64,000 bases of DNA. Origin: Streptomyces hygroscopicus (GTDB lineage Bacteria > Actinomycetota > Actinomycetes > Streptomycetales > Streptomycetaceae). How positions within the stretch are numbered: position 1 is the stretch's first letter; each line of letters begins with the position of its first letter. Positions 52,659-62,020 of this stretch are shown one piece after another. The notes beneath the pieces were generated by a model that saw only the letters and a program-made list of their open reading frames with translations, did not search any database and was not told the DNA's origin. The stretch spans positions 1-64,000 of the forward strand of contig CP018627.1 of the NCBI GenBank assembly GCA_002021875.1, written 5' to 3'. Both the position numbers and the translations under genes were made by a program.

Positions 52659-53771
52659 ATGGGTACCTCGGCTGCCTACACGCGCTGTGCGCTGTGCGGA
52701 CGCCGCTTCCGGCAGCGGACGGGACCGGGCCGGAAGAAGGACTACTGCGACACGTCCTGCCGTCGGCGGGCGCAGCGGTTGCGCGATGGTGAGGCCATGG
52801 TGGCACCACCGTCAGTTTCTTCTGGGTGGGGGCGGCAGGTGGCGGATGATGGTCTGGTTCTGGCAGCCCGGCTGGCCGAAGCCGAGCGGGAGAGGGTGCC
52901 GCTGGCTGAACTCCTGGCGTATGCAGACCGGTTGTCGGTCAACGTGGCCTGCTATGTGGCAGCGGCGGTGCAGGATGCGCGGGCAGAGGGGTCTGGGTGG
53001 ACCGCGGTGGCCGAGGCTGCGGGGGTCAGTGTCGAGACGGCGAGGGTGAGGTGGAGCGAGCAGAAGGTCAAGCGTCTGCTCGCCCGCCGCGATCAGCGCT
53101 GGCCCGCGCTGAAGCATGCGGAGCCGCCGCGGGGTGCTCGGGGATCTGCCGGGCAGCAGTCCCCCGCCCCGGACGGAGTCCGGGGCGGGGGGGCACGGCG
53201 TCAGCTGGCGGCTGCGCTCTTGAGCCTGCAGCGTAGGAGTTCGGTGACGCTCCAGGAGGCAGCGCAGCAGGCCGAGTTGTCTCCGTCCTATGTGTCGCGG
53301 GTTCTTGCCGGGTCCCGGCTGCCGGCCTGGCCGGTGGTGCACATGCTGGCCACGATCTTCGGCGGCAACGCCGGGGATCTGAAGTTCCTGTGGGAGCGGG
53401 CGCATGGAGGCTGTCCCCCGACGCGCCAGTCGGTGTCCGGCGCAGCGACGCGGCTGCTGTGGGCGCTGCGCGGGCTGTATCTGGCGGCAGGCATGCCTGC
53501 ACTGCCCTCTCTGGCCGGGGAGGGTGGCCAGTCGCTGACTGCGGAGACGCTCCAGGAGGTGCTCGAGGGTGACCTGGTTCCTGACTGGCGGACGGTCGAG
53601 GAGCTGGTGGTGCGGATGGGCGGGGACGCGGTGTCCATCAGGCCGTTGTGGGAGGACCTGCACTACGCGTTTCTCACTTCTTTTCGGGATGTCTTCCCTG
53701 AAGGGGGGCTGCCCCGTTCGGGTCTGCCCGGGACGGAGTCGGACACCGGGGCCGGCGGGACGGCCTCGTAA
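52659..53771 (+). CDS. HTH regulator with N-terminal zinc knuckle
   Basis: 370 residues. ATG 52659 has AGGGAGAA upstream. Residues 8-40 form a Cys motif (CALCGRRFRQRTGPGRKKDY then CDTSCRRRAQ). There are two HTH-like parts: SGWTAVAEAAGVSVETARVR near 112 and an XRE-like domain near 205 (TLQEAAQQAELSPSYVSRVL, AGSRLPAWPVV). The C-terminus has a second XRE-like helical set. It precedes a sigma-like gene on the same strand. Confidence 0.75.
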   Translation: MGTSAAYTRCALCGRRFRQRTGPGRKKDYCDTSCRRRAQRLRDGEAMVAPPSVSSGWGRQVADDGLVLAARLAEAERERVPLAELLAYADRLSVNVACYVAAAVQDARAEGSGWTAVAEAAGVSVETARVRWSEQKVKRLLARRDQRWPALKHAEPPRGARGSAGQQSPAPDGVRGGGARRQLAAALLSLQRRSSVTLQEAAQQAELSPSYVSRVLAGSRLPAWPVVHMLATIFGGNAGDLKFLWERAHGGCPPTRQSVSGAATRLLWALRGLYLAAGMPALPSLAGEGGQSLTAETLQEVLEGDLVPDWRTVEELVVRMGGDAVSIRPLWEDLHYAFLTSFRDVFPEGGLPRSGLPGTESDTGAGGTAS

Positions 53772-53824
53772 GGCGCGGTCGGTGGAACCAGTTGCGCGTT
53801 ATGGCGCCGGAGGGAGGGGCTGGC

Positions 53825-54298
53825 ATGGATCAGCCGGGAGGGACCGCGGACGCCCTGGTCCAGGGTTACGCCGGATTCCGCCAGCTGTATCGGGACCGCT
53901 ATCTGCGTTACGCCCGCCTCCGTGTCGGTGACGCAGCAGTCGGCGCTGTGGGTACCGCCTTCGGGCATCTGGCGCGCCAGTGGCCCGTCGTTCTGAGCAG
54001 CGGGACGCGTCCTGCGGCGTACTCCTGGTGGCTGCTGGGCCGGTGCGTTACTGCCGTCGGCACGGACGGGCCGGGCTCCGGGGACGCTACAGGCGGGCTC
54101 TACGGTGTGCTGCCGGCCGAGCAGGCTGATGCGGTGCTGCTGCACTACCGGCTGGGTATGACGCTGACCGAGGCCGCTGATTGCATGGGGATCGATCCGT
54201 CAGCCCTGGCGGCACATCTGCTCATGGCCGAGCGGTGTGTCCCGCAGCGTCTATCCGGCATTCTGCGATCGCCGGGCGCAGGGAGTGCGGGCTACTGA
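53825..54298 (+). CDS. sigma-factor-like protein
   Basis: 157 residues from ATG 53825 with GGGAGGGG upstream. The N-terminal half recalls sigma-70 region 2 (FRQLYRDRYLRYARLRVGDA...FGHLARQWPVV) and the C-terminal half region 4 (LPAEQADAVLLHYRLGMTLT, EAADCMGIDPSALAAHLLMA). Region 2 lacks the usual DNA-melting residues, so it may be a degenerate or regulatory sigma homologue. Confidence 0.65.
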   Translation: MDQPGGTADALVQGYAGFRQLYRDRYLRYARLRVGDAAVGAVGTAFGHLARQWPVVLSSGTRPAAYSWWLLGRCVTAVGTDGPGSGDATGGLYGVLPAEQADAVLLHYRLGMTLTEAADCMGIDPSALAAHLLMAERCVPQRLSGILRSPGAGSAGY

Positions 54299-54459
54299 TG
54301 AATTGATGAAGACAGGGCAGCAATTACTCCCCTCTGTGTCCAGTTCACGTCAGCCTTTGGGGGGTCCTTCTTTCGGGGAGGGGGTCCTGGGCGGCTGTCC
54401 TCTCTAGCATGGCCTCCTGTTGCCGACGTGTCTCCACGCTGGGGAGGCAAGGGGGTCGA

Positions 54460-55275
54460 ATGGATCACGGGGAGAATCCCATTGCTCACTCTATTGACAT
54501 CAGCACCCCGAGTATCGCCCGTATGTACGACTGGTTCCTGGGGGGTACGGACAATTTTCCGTCCGACCGCAGGGCCTGCCGGGCTCTGTTAGATATCGCG
54601 CCCAGCACTCGCGCGCTGGTGCGGAACAACAGGTTGTTCCTGCAGCGCGTGGTGCGCGTCCTGGCGCAGGACTACGGGGTGCGTCAGTTCCTGGACTACG
54701 GCTCCGGACTCCCGGTGCGCGACAACGTCCACCAGGTCGCCCAGAGCGTTGACCGCAGCTCGCGGGTCGTCTACATCGACGACGATCCGATCGTTCTCGC
54801 GCATGGCCGGACCCTGCTGGATGAGAACGACGAGACGGCCATGATGCGGGCGAAGATGACGGACATCGACGGCACGCTCGACCATCTCAAGGGCACTGGT
54901 CTGATCAACCTCGATGCTCCTGTGGCCGCCCTGTTCGTCTCGGGGCTGCACCGCATCCCCGACTCCCCTGGGCCCGAGAGTGTGATCCAGCGGGTTGCCG
55001 GCCGGCTGGTCGCGGGGAGTTTCCTGGTGTTCTGCCAGCTCGTCAGCGACAGCGCGGCGATGCGACAGGCGGCTACGGAGTTCATGCTGCAGACCACAGG
55101 CCACAGCTGGGGCCAGGTCCGGGACAAGAGCGAGGTGCATGCCTGGGTCAGTGGCATGCAGCTGCTCGATCCGGGTCTGGTCGAGGTCTCCGCCTGGCGG
55201 CCGGACTCCGACGTCACGCCGCGGCAGCGCACCTTCGAGTGGGAAGAGTACGGCGGAGTCATCTGTCTGTCCTAA
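54460..55275 (+). CDS. DUF574-family SAM-dependent methyltransferase-like protein
   Basis: 271 residues from ATG 54460. The opening STPSIARMYDWFLGGTDNFP and the core FLDYGSGLPVRDNVHQVAQ, VVYIDDDPIVLAHG and FVSGLHRIPD are the signature of the DUF574 (Methyltransf_19) family of actinomycetes. Many members are SAM-binding but their substrates are unknown. ATG 54460 is chosen over the longer frame because of AAGGGGGTCGA upstream. Confidence 0.88.
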   Translation: MDHGENPIAHSIDISTPSIARMYDWFLGGTDNFPSDRRACRALLDIAPSTRALVRNNRLFLQRVVRVLAQDYGVRQFLDYGSGLPVRDNVHQVAQSVDRSSRVVYIDDDPIVLAHGRTLLDENDETAMMRAKMTDIDGTLDHLKGTGLINLDAPVAALFVSGLHRIPDSPGPESVIQRVAGRLVAGSFLVFCQLVSDSAAMRQAATEFMLQTTGHSWGQVRDKSEVHAWVSGMQLLDPGLVEVSAWRPDSDVTPRQRTFEWEEYGGVICLS

Positions 55276-55295
55276 ATGCCCGGGCGGCGGTGACG

Positions 55296-56231
55296 TCAGC
55301 GCCGCCGCCGAGAAGGGTGCTTGGCGTAGTCCTTTATCGCTCCGCGGAGAAGCTGCATGGTCTCCGTCCGCGTCGCGGCTGCTCCCCACAGTTCGGAGAG
55401 CACGTAACGGTAGCTCTCCACGCCGCTCTTGTTGCTGATGTATGTCGCACCGACAGCCTGCTCGAGGTAGATCAGCTCGGAGGGGCCGCCCGGAGCGAAT
55501 TTCAGGTACGTCACCGGCGTGCTGGGGGCGATCTTTGCGCCCTTCATGAACTGCACCACCCGGATCGTGATCCCACTGCTCTCTGCGGCGCGCAGCAGGT
55601 ACTCGAGCTGTTCGACCATGACGTCCGCGCTGCCCACGGGGCGCCGCAGGATGGCTTCATCCAGCAGGGCTACCAGCTGGGGTCTGCCGGGACCGTGCAG
55701 GAGCTTCTGACGGGCCATCCGCAGTTGCACGCGCCGTCTGATCTCGGTCTCACTCGCATGCGGAAGACCGGAGGAGACGATCGCCTTCGCGTAGCTGGGA
55801 GTCTGCAGCAGTCCGGGCACGACGTGGACTTCATAGGCGCGGATCTCAACAGCCGAGTCCTCCAACCCGATCAACCGCTTGAGCCAGCCCGGCGTCACAT
55901 CGGCGTACTCGTCGTACCACGCTTTGACTGTCGCCTGCTTCAGCAGTTCCCGGACCGCCTCGACCTGCCGGGGATCACACACGCCATAGTGGTCGACAAG
56001 GTCGAGGACATCCCGCTCCCTGGGCGGATTCTCTCCCCGCTCCATGCGGCTGATCTTGGAAACGGATGCCCGGATCACCGGCGCCGCGTCCTTGATGGTC
56101 AATCCCTGTTCCCTGCGCAGCCGTCGCAGATACGCGCCCAGCACCTTGCCGGCGGCGACCGGTTTCTCCCCCTCGCGCGGCAACGGGAGAGCCTTCGCGG
56201 TCAACGATTGGTCCCGGTGATCGGCGGACAT
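55296..56231 (-). CDS. XRE regulator with DUF5753
   Basis: 311 residues; ATG 56231 has AGGAG 7 nt upstream. An XRE HTH lies at about 28-85 (LGAYLRRLRREQGLTIKDAA, ASVSKISRMERGENPP), followed by the DUF5753 effector domain (AYEVHVVPGLLQTPSYAKAI ... GATYISNKSGVESYR). In streptomycetes such proteins act with a DUF397 protein and a small HATPase, as in whiJ-like loci; both partners are next door. Confidence 0.92.
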   Translation of the reverse strand: MSADHRDQSLTAKALPLPREGEKPVAAGKVLGAYLRRLRREQGLTIKDAAPVIRASVSKISRMERGENPPRERDVLDLVDHYGVCDPRQVEAVRELLKQATVKAWYDEYADVTPGWLKRLIGLEDSAVEIRAYEVHVVPGLLQTPSYAKAIVSSGLPHASETEIRRRVQLRMARQKLLHGPGRPQLVALLDEAILRRPVGSADVMVEQLEYLLRAAESSGITIRVVQFMKGAKIAPSTPVTYLKFAPGGPSELIYLEQAVGATYISNKSGVESYRYVLSELWGAAATRTETMQLLRGAIKDYAKHPSRRRR

Positions 56232-56326
56232 GCAGAACTCCTGCTCCTGGTGCACTGGCGGTGCCCATCACTATCTCAAGATGACGCCCGCATGTCCGCC
56301 GTAACCGACTTTGTTCTCTACCTTGC

Positions 56327-56563
56327 TCAGGCGGTCATGTGGTCGAAGTCGCCGCTCTTGGCACCCGCTACGAACGCCGTGATTTCAGCTTGCGTGTAGA
56401 CCAGCACGGGCCCCTCGGGATGCCGCGAGTTACGCATCGCGACCTCCCCGCCAGGCAATTTCGCCAGCTCCACACATGCACCCTGAGCGTTACTCAAGGC
56501 ACTCTTGATCCATTTCGCACCGGTGATCGAGCTGGCCGGGATGCCGTTGACTAACCGCTCCAT
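56327..56563 (-). CDS. DUF397 protein
   Basis: 78 residues; SSITGAKWIKSALSNAQGAC, VELAKLPGGEVAMRNSRHPE and YTQAEITAFVAGAKSGDFD match DUF397. It is the usual partner of XRE/DUF5753 regulators and lies just upstream of one on the same strand, separated by 95 bp. Confidence 0.9.
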   Translation of the reverse strand: MERLVNGIPASSITGAKWIKSALSNAQGACVELAKLPGGEVAMRNSRHPEGPVLVYTQAEITAFVAGAKSGDFDHMTA

Positions 56564-56794
56564 CGTGACCTCTTTCGCCGTGCTGTTCGAATATCCACCC
56601 GCCGAGCACGCACCGCCGAGGCCAAAGGGACCGGTATCAGCAATACGTTCGAACGTGCATGAGAACTCACATGCAATTGCACGGCGGGCGGAATGCTGGG
56701 AATACTAGCTCCACCAGACCCTTCAAAAAGTCCCCCGGAAGAGTGTTCCCGCTACAGCCGCAGGCGCGGCCGACTCAACGCCGAGAAGGACACC

Positions 56795-57301
56795 GTGGCT
56801 CCTCGCAGCAACGTTCAGCACGCCCCACAGCCCAGTCCCGCTCCGTTCGACTGGGGGCTGGCCATGGGTCTGGGAGTGCCCGACTTCTCAGCCCGCCGCT
56901 TCACCGCGAACTCCGCCAGCCTGGCCGGGATCCGGCGCTTCACCCACCGCACGATGTCTCTGTGGGGCCGACATTCCTGCACCGATGACGTCATGACCGT
57001 GGTCGGCGAACTCGTCGCCAACGCCACACGCCACGCACTCCCCCCGCACTCAGACCGCCACGGGTGGCTGGGACTGATGAACACCGCCAACACGGTCATC
57101 TGCGCAGTCCAGGACCCCAGCCCCGACAGACCCTCCCCCCGCACAGCCACCGCCCAAGACACCCGCGGCCGCGGACTCCTCATCATCGACCAACTCGCCC
57201 ACGACTGGGGATACTCACTCCACGGCAACAACGGCAAAACCGTCTGGGCAGTCATGCCCACCACGATCGCCCAGCCTCCCGCATGGACGAGAACCAGCTG
57301 A
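56795..57301 (+). CDS. RsbW-like ATP-binding (HATPase) protein
   Basis: 168 residues from GTG 56795, with GAGAAGGA upstream. It is a small GHKL ATPase fold with the N-box in VMTVVGELVANATRHAL and a G1 region near DTRGRGLLIIDQLAHDWG. It is divergent from the DUF397/DUF5753 pair and completes that streptomycete trio. Such proteins may act as anti-sigma-type kinases. Confidence 0.85.
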   Translation: MAPRSNVQHAPQPSPAPFDWGLAMGLGVPDFSARRFTANSASLAGIRRFTHRTMSLWGRHSCTDDVMTVVGELVANATRHALPPHSDRHGWLGLMNTANTVICAVQDPSPDRPSPRTATAQDTRGRGLLIIDQLAHDWGYSLHGNNGKTVWAVMPTTIAQPPAWTRTS

Positions 57302-58014
57302 GGCACAACTAAGCCTTGCCGGAGGGGACTTCGACAGCAACGAGCTATCACCGGGGAGAGCGTGCCCCTCGCGGGGCGAGCCTGCATGGGCCCTCTCCGA
57401 GCTCGGCCCAGTCCGAGTATCCCGCGGCCCGCACTCCGGTCCGCCAGGGCATTCACCAGATGTGTATCTGTGGATGGTTCACTCCTGCCGTGCCCTCATC
57501 AATGGGGCAAGAGGTGAACGGTTCAGGGACTCGCAAGACGGGCAGTTCCACCTACCCGGGGTACCGGCCGCCCCCTTATCCGCCTGTTCAGTTCCCGCCT
57601 GGACGGCGGGACCGCAAGGGCCGCAGCCCGCCAACGGAGCCCGACCGGCTTCGTCAGGCACCGTTTCTAAACCCTGTATCAGCAGGTCAACGACTATCGG
57701 ACCGAAATGAGAAGCGGCCTCCCGCGCGAGCTGACACAGACCGAAGCCGCATGCCGATGGCCCGAACCCGGACGGCAGGGACGGGGTCTTATCCGTCCCG
57801 GGGATTGTCGAGCTCGCCCCGGGTCAGGGTGAGCGGTGGGGTGCGGCCTTATTCTTCACCTCTGTAACCGCGTCATGATGACGCGATACCAGGGGCCGCG
57901 GTAGGGCGCGTGGGAGCACCCGCGGGTGCGGCGACGGCTGCCTTCGCCTGGTGTACGGCGGCATCTCGGCTCCCGGCGCGCCGGACATGCCAGCGCGCTG
58001 GGAGCCGATGCGTA
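57302..58014. other. no convincing gene
   Basis: About 710 bases with overlapping open frames on both strands, of which the longest (57316-57867) is low-complexity Pro/Arg/Ser. No ribosome site or family signal was seen. The region between the HATPase gene and the HNH nuclease probably contains only non-coding or decayed DNA. Confidence 0.4.
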
Positions 58015-58704
58015 TCAGGCGCAGGTGTCGAGCATGCCGGTCAGCGCGGCATGTTCTTCCTGGTCCGTGGTGAGGGCGTAGGCGTGCTTTACCGAGATCC
58101 AGGCACGGGCGTACGTGCAGTGGTAGCTGGCCAGGTCCGGCTGCCAATCGGAGGGGTCTCGATCGCTTTTCGACCGGTTGGAGCGGGCTGAGACGGCGAT
58201 GAGCTGGGAATGGGCGAGGTCGTTGGCGAAGGCCCGGCGGTCCGCGGTTGTCCACTGTGAGGCGCCGGACCGCCATGCCTCTTTCAATGGCACGACGTGG
58301 TCGATGTCCACTTTGGATGCCGCGTCGAGCACCGTGCCGTCGTACGCCGAGCGCCAGGTGCCGACGGTGGCCCGGCACTGGCCGTCCTGGGTGACCTGAT
58401 CGCCGTCCCGGGCGAGGACGATCTCGCGGGTGTCGCAGGTGCCGTACTGGGTGGCCCAGTGAGGGAACTTCGCCCGGCTGTAGCCGGGCGCATCGTCCTC
58501 AGGTACGACGGTCAGCTCGTCCAGTTCCGCCCGGGCCTCCTTTGCGGTCGGGGGCTCTGGGAGCTCCGTCGCCGATACGGGACCGGCGATGGAAGACGGA
58601 GTGCTCGGGGTGCTCGGTACGGCCCAGCTCAAGGGAGCGGAGCCTACGAGGCCGGCGGTTGCCAGCGTGGCGGCCGCGGCAGCGGCCCAGCGACGAATCA
58701 TCAT
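58015..58704 (-). CDS. secreted HNH endonuclease (GmrSD C-terminal/DUF1524-like)
   Basis: 229 residues from ATG 58704. A signal peptide (MMIRRWAAAAAATLATAGLV ... SWA) suggests secretion. The nuclease core is VDIDHVVPLKEAWRSGASQW, ANDLAHSQLIAV, NRSKSDRDPSDWQP, the HNH arrangement of DUF1524/GmrSD C-terminal domains. Cysteine pairs (YGTCDTRE, DGQCRAT) probably form disulphides. It probably degrades extracellular DNA or RNA. Confidence 0.85.
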   Translation of the reverse strand: MMIRRWAAAAAATLATAGLVGSAPLSWAVPSTPSTPSSIAGPVSATELPEPPTAKEARAELDELTVVPEDDAPGYSRAKFPHWATQYGTCDTREIVLARDGDQVTQDGQCRATVGTWRSAYDGTVLDAASKVDIDHVVPLKEAWRSGASQWTTADRRAFANDLAHSQLIAVSARSNRSKSDRDPSDWQPDLASYHCTYARAWISVKHAYALTTDQEEHAALTGMLDTCA

Positions 58705-58987
58705 GACCGTCACCGTGGCCCGCCCCGCTGGGCCGAACGCCCGATTCCCCCAGTCGTCACCCCAAAGTGGATACACGGCAGCGAGGCTCCAGCTGCCCTT
58801 GAGCACGCAGGCATATCAACCGGAGACCTCCCGCACCGACCTCCTGCTGCACGTCCCCTGGTGGCTCATGAACGGTCAGGCCGACTCATAGCAAGCTGCA
58901 TGATCAACCGCCCTGGCGGAGGTGGTGATAGGAACGCAGCCGCGATCACAGCGAGCATGAAGGGGCGCGGGCCGTGGAATGGAAAGT

Positions 58988-59022
58988 CCGCTGCCCTGGT
59001 GCGTCACACACCAGGGCAGCGG
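58988..59022. terminator. strong hairpin, probable terminator
   Basis: A perfect 14-bp inverted repeat, CCGCTGCCCTGGTG at 58988-59001 and its complement at 59009-59022, with a 7-nt loop. It lies 43 nt beyond the end of the DUF4232 lipoprotein gene (minus strand). Confidence 0.7.
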
Positions 59023-59064
59023 GGCATCGGGGCAGTGGACCTTCATGGCATAGCTGTGAGCTGG

Positions 59065-59799
59065 TCAGCCGATGGGGTTGACGAAGGTGCCGGGGTGGGT
59101 GGCGCCGCGCTGGTCGACGAGGGTGTCGGACTCCCAGGGCCACTCGATCTTGAGGGCCTTGGTCTCGTTGGGCGGGGTGATCTCGACCCAGGCCGGCTGG
59201 TAGAAGCCCTCTTCCTCCTTGGTGAAGGCGAGGTTGAGGGTGAACTCGGTGCTCTGGCCGGCCTCCACCTCCACGGAGCTCCACTTCTGCGAGGAGCGGG
59301 CCAGGGACCAGCGCTCGCCACCGTTGATCGAGGTCAGGTCCACACCGGGGAAACCGCCGAGCTTGCAGGAGTAGGAGCCCTTGTTCATCAGGACGATGGT
59401 GGCGGTCGTCGCGCCTTCCCCGTCCTCCTCCGGCACCGGCAGCGCGTCCTCACCCGTGGCGAACGCGGCCTCCAGGTTTTCGGTGCGGCAGCGCTCGACG
59501 CCCGCGTGCGCCCTGCCGCCGCCCTCGGTGGCGGCCTGCCCGCCGCCCGACTGATCCTTCGCGGTGCCCGCCTCCGAGCCCCCCTTGGCCTTGGCGTCGG
59601 AACCCTGCGCACCGCCGGAAGAACCAGAGGAGCCGCCGGACCCGGCCGGGGCCGTGTCGGCCTGGCCCGCGGACTTCGTGTCGCCGCTGTCCGAGCCGTT
59701 GCAGGCCGTCAGGGTCAGGGCGGCGGCCGCGGTCAGGACCGCGGCGGCGACGCGAAGAGTGCGACGGCGGGCGATGCGGGCAGTGGTGTTGGAGCGCAT
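59065..59799 (-). CDS. DUF4232 lipoprotein
   Basis: 244 residues from ATG 59799. A signal peptide with lipobox (AAAALTLTAC, modified Cys about 34) is followed by a Gly/Ser/Ala-rich linker (about 35-95) and a DUF4232 beta domain (RCRTENLEAAFATGEDALPV, TATIVLMNKGSYSCKLGGFP, GATHPGTFVNPIG). It is surface-exposed and anchored to the membrane; role unknown. Confidence 0.85.
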   Translation of the reverse strand: MRSNTTARIARRRTLRVAAAVLTAAAALTLTACNGSDSGDTKSAGQADTAPAGSGGSSGSSGGAQGSDAKAKGGSEAGTAKDQSGGGQAATEGGGRAHAGVERCRTENLEAAFATGEDALPVPEEDGEGATTATIVLMNKGSYSCKLGGFPGVDLTSINGGERWSLARSSQKWSSVEVEAGQSTEFTLNLAFTKEEEGFYQPAWVEITPPNETKALKIEWPWESDTLVDQRGATHPGTFVNPIG

Positions 59800-59924
59800 T
59801 TCGGGTCCCCCAGAGCGGTCGGTGTCGTGGTCTGCTTGGTACGACAACAACTCTGACCGGAGCCACTACCGCAATCGTGCCGCCCCGCTAACATCCGGCT
59901 AACACGACTGTGACCAGGGAAAAC

Positions 59925-60245
59925 CATCTGCAGGTCCGCCTCGGCGGGCGCAGAGGCGGAGCCAGCGTCGCCGGGTGCGGGCGGCAGGACATGCAGGGTG
60001 TGCACGTTCACGTCCGGCACCTTCGTGTTGGCCGTCGTGATCAGCTTCGGCGCGCTCCAGCGCAGCTTGGTGCCGCAGGTCGGGGCGTCGGAGACGACGT
60101 CCAGGCGGCCGGTGTTCGCATCGAACGCCACCGCGCGGGCGTGGCCGGTGAGTTCGGGCGCGGCCGCGGCGAGGATGTCGTCCCACTGCGCGAGGACGTC
60201 GCCGTCGGCGGCCGTGGCGCCCACGCCGAGCTCGGTCATCATCAC
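59925..60245 (-). pseudogene. DUF721/DciA-like fragment, both ends lost
   Basis: The frame reads MMTELGVGATAADGDVLAQW, DDILAAAAPELTGHARAVAF, DANTGRLDVVSDAPTCGTKL and RWSAPKLITTANTKVP, the core of a DciA-like (DUF721) protein. A further PLGLGTAIT segment lies upstream in the same frame, to about 60275, but there is no start. At the 3' side the frame leaves the family near 59925 and runs antisense into the lipoprotein region. It is a fragment of a helicase-loading-type gene often found on streptomycete plasmids. Confidence 0.55.
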
Positions 60246-60327
60246 CGTGATCGCGGTGCCGAGTCCGAGCGGGAACTGCGGCGTTGCTGGGCCGTGTTCT
60301 CCTCGACAGGGCGAGCCGCGGTCGCCC

Positions 60328-60501
60328 TCAGATGACGCCGAGGTGCTTGAGCAGCAGCAACGCGGAGCGCGGTTCGCCAGGGTCGATAGAGCGGCCTCCC
60401 CTGTGCGCCGAGTCGGCTGGCCAACCCTTTGCCATCTTGCACTGCTGGCCGTCGCCCGCCCCGCACTTCTCGCACGTCAGCCGGAGCACCTCGACGGCCA
60501 C
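60328..60501 (-). CDS. tiny zinc-ribbon protein
   Basis: 57 residues from GTG 60501. CEKCGAGDGQQCKMAKGWPA is a zinc-ribbon-like core and the protein ends RSALLLLKHLGVI. The frame is short, but codon choice is consistent. Function unknown; it lies upstream of the DciA-like fragment. Confidence 0.4.
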   Translation of the reverse strand: MAVEVLRLTCEKCGAGDGQQCKMAKGWPADSAHRGGRSIDPGEPRSALLLLKHLGVI

Positions 60502-60672
60502 CGTGGCGCCCTGTTCCCGACGCCGCCGGGCTGTGGCCGCTTTGCTCTCTCAAGCGTCGGCCTGGTCCTGGGCTCAGGCCGCAAGGGGTGCCGTGTTGCG
60601 GGACCGGTAGCGTTGCAGGGCACTCCCCGTTCACTCCGGGTGTGAGCCTGGAGCTAGCCAAGGAGAAACAGG

Positions 60673-61140
60673 GTGGCCGTGCTGGTCCGGCAACAGTCCA
60701 TTGAGGTTCCGGTCGATTTCTTCGGCTTCTCGTTGCAGGACGGAGATGACACGCAGGTACCCATCCCCTACCCGGACGACAGCCCGGATGACGATGCCGA
60801 ATTCCTCACGGCCTTCGAAGGACGGGTGGATGTCAGGAGCGCGGGCCACACGCACCGTGCCCTGCTGACCGCTGAGGTGTGGGACGGTGCCGCGCCGGCG
60901 GACCACCGTGAGGCGTGGGAAGCGCAGGGAGAGACGGAGATCCGTTCGACGTCGGGCGCCCTGGCCGTGTGGGTGGTGGGTGGCGCAACCGAGGAAGATC
61001 TCGAGCTGGGTTCTCCTGGCACGTTGTGGAAGCTGCGGCTGTACTGCACCGGCCGTGAGGAGGTGGCCCGGCTTTCCCAGGAGGGAGTCCCCCACGGAGT
61101 CGAGCGATATGTCGCGCAGTTCTGGCCCGCGTCGGCGTGA
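60673..61140 (+). CDS. hypothetical protein
   Basis: 155 residues from GTG 60673 with AAGGAG about 7 nt upstream. Acidic and beta-rich (VEVPVDFFGFSLQDG-like start, then LAVWVVGGATEEDLELGSPG, KLRLYCTGREEVA). It is an isolated gene, followed by a bidirectional hairpin. No family recognised. Confidence 0.7.
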   Translation: MAVLVRQQSIEVPVDFFGFSLQDGDDTQVPIPYPDDSPDDDAEFLTAFEGRVDVRSAGHTHRALLTAEVWDGAAPADHREAWEAQGETEIRSTSGALAVWVVGGATEEDLELGSPGTLWKLRLYCTGREEVARLSQEGVPHGVERYVAQFWPASA

Positions 61141-61143
61141 GGT

Positions 61144-61178
61144 GTAGGGGCTCGGTTTCCGGATGTCCGAGCCCCTAC
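61144..61178. terminator. bidirectional terminator hairpin
   Basis: A perfect 12-bp stem (GTAGGGGCTCGG at 61144-61155 and CCGAGCCCCTAC at 61167-61178), loop 11 nt, between two convergent genes. It probably ends both transcripts. Confidence 0.75.
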
Positions 61179-61195
61179 GTCACGAGGTCACAGGG

Positions 61196-62020
61196 TCAGG
61201 TGATTTTGACCATGAAGGCGTCTATCTCTTCCGTGCCGATCCTGCCTTCGACGATGCGGTTCTTCGTGAGGAACCCGGCCAGGATCGTTCCTGCGTTGCC
61301 GTTGTCCGCTTTCGGAAGGGGCATAGCAGAGAAATTGTTTTTGGGAGTCGATGGCTCGTACTGCGGGAGTGCTTGCGCGCAACCTTCGTAGGTGATGGCG
61401 AACGGGTACTCGTCGCACTCCTTCTTTCCGCCTTCGGAGTAGCCGTCGCCCCAGTACTTCCGGCAGACCTTGATGGCCTCGTCCCGGTTCTTATCTCTGC
61501 GCGTCTGGTCGTGGTACAGCCGGTGCAGCTTGCGGTCAGTGCCGAACCCGGGCACGTTCTTCGCCGAGTTCACGGGCTTGGTGTCCTGAGGCTTGGTGTG
61601 CGCCGTCTTGAGATGCTGTGCCACGGCTCTCTCGGGCGCCCCGGCCTTGGAACTGTAGGGCAGGTGGACGGCGACCGGGAAGGATGCGCCGCCCTTCTTT
61701 TTGGCGTCGCCTCCGCCGCCCGCGTTGTAGAGATATTTGGCGGCGTCCCATTGAGCCGCCAGGAACCCGACCCGGACCTTGCCGTCTCCCTCCCGTATCA
61801 CCCAGTTGGGCGGAATGATGAGGTTGAGGTAGGGCTGGTAGGCCAGCGCGACGACATCATCTTTGCCGCGCCCCTGACCGGCGTCGTAGATGACGGTGTG
61901 CTGGTATTTCGGGCTGGCCTTGAGAGCGTTGAAGGTTTTGGTGGGCGGTATCGCTCCGCCTTGCCTCTTGCGGGCCGACGACGGAAACGTCGTCATCTCC
62001 GCATCAGTGTTGACCTTCAT
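61196..62020 (-). CDS. NucA/NucB deoxyribonuclease-domain protein
   Basis: 274 residues from ATG 62020. The C-terminal half carries the NucA/NucB core: KVCRKYWGDGYSEGGKKECD, EYPFAITYEG, NNFSAMPLPKADNGNAGTIL and the final EIDAFMVKIT. The middle section (AAQWDAAKYLYNAGGG, PVAVHLPYSSKAGAPERAVA) is typical of the streptomycete form. ATG 62020 overlaps the stop of the I36-like frame by 4 nt. No signal peptide is present; it may have been lost with the N-terminus. Confidence 0.85.
   Translation of the reverse strand: MKVNTDAEMTTFPSSARKRQGGAIPPTKTFNALKASPKYQHTVIYDAGQGRGKDDVVALAYQPYLNLIIPPNWVIREGDGKVRVGFLAAQWDAAKYLYNAGGGGDAKKKGGASFPVAVHLPYSSKAGAPERAVAQHLKTAHTKPQDTKPVNSAKNVPGFGTDRKLHRLYHDQTRRDKNRDEAIKVCRKYWGDGYSEGGKKECDEYPFAITYEGCAQALPQYEPSTPKNNFSAMPLPKADNGNAGTILAGFLTKNRIVEGRIGTEEIDAFMVKIT

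Noticed and set aside
57316..57867. 183-residue plus-strand open frame
   Set aside because: Low-complexity Pro/Arg/Ser sequence, no ribosome site and no family signal.
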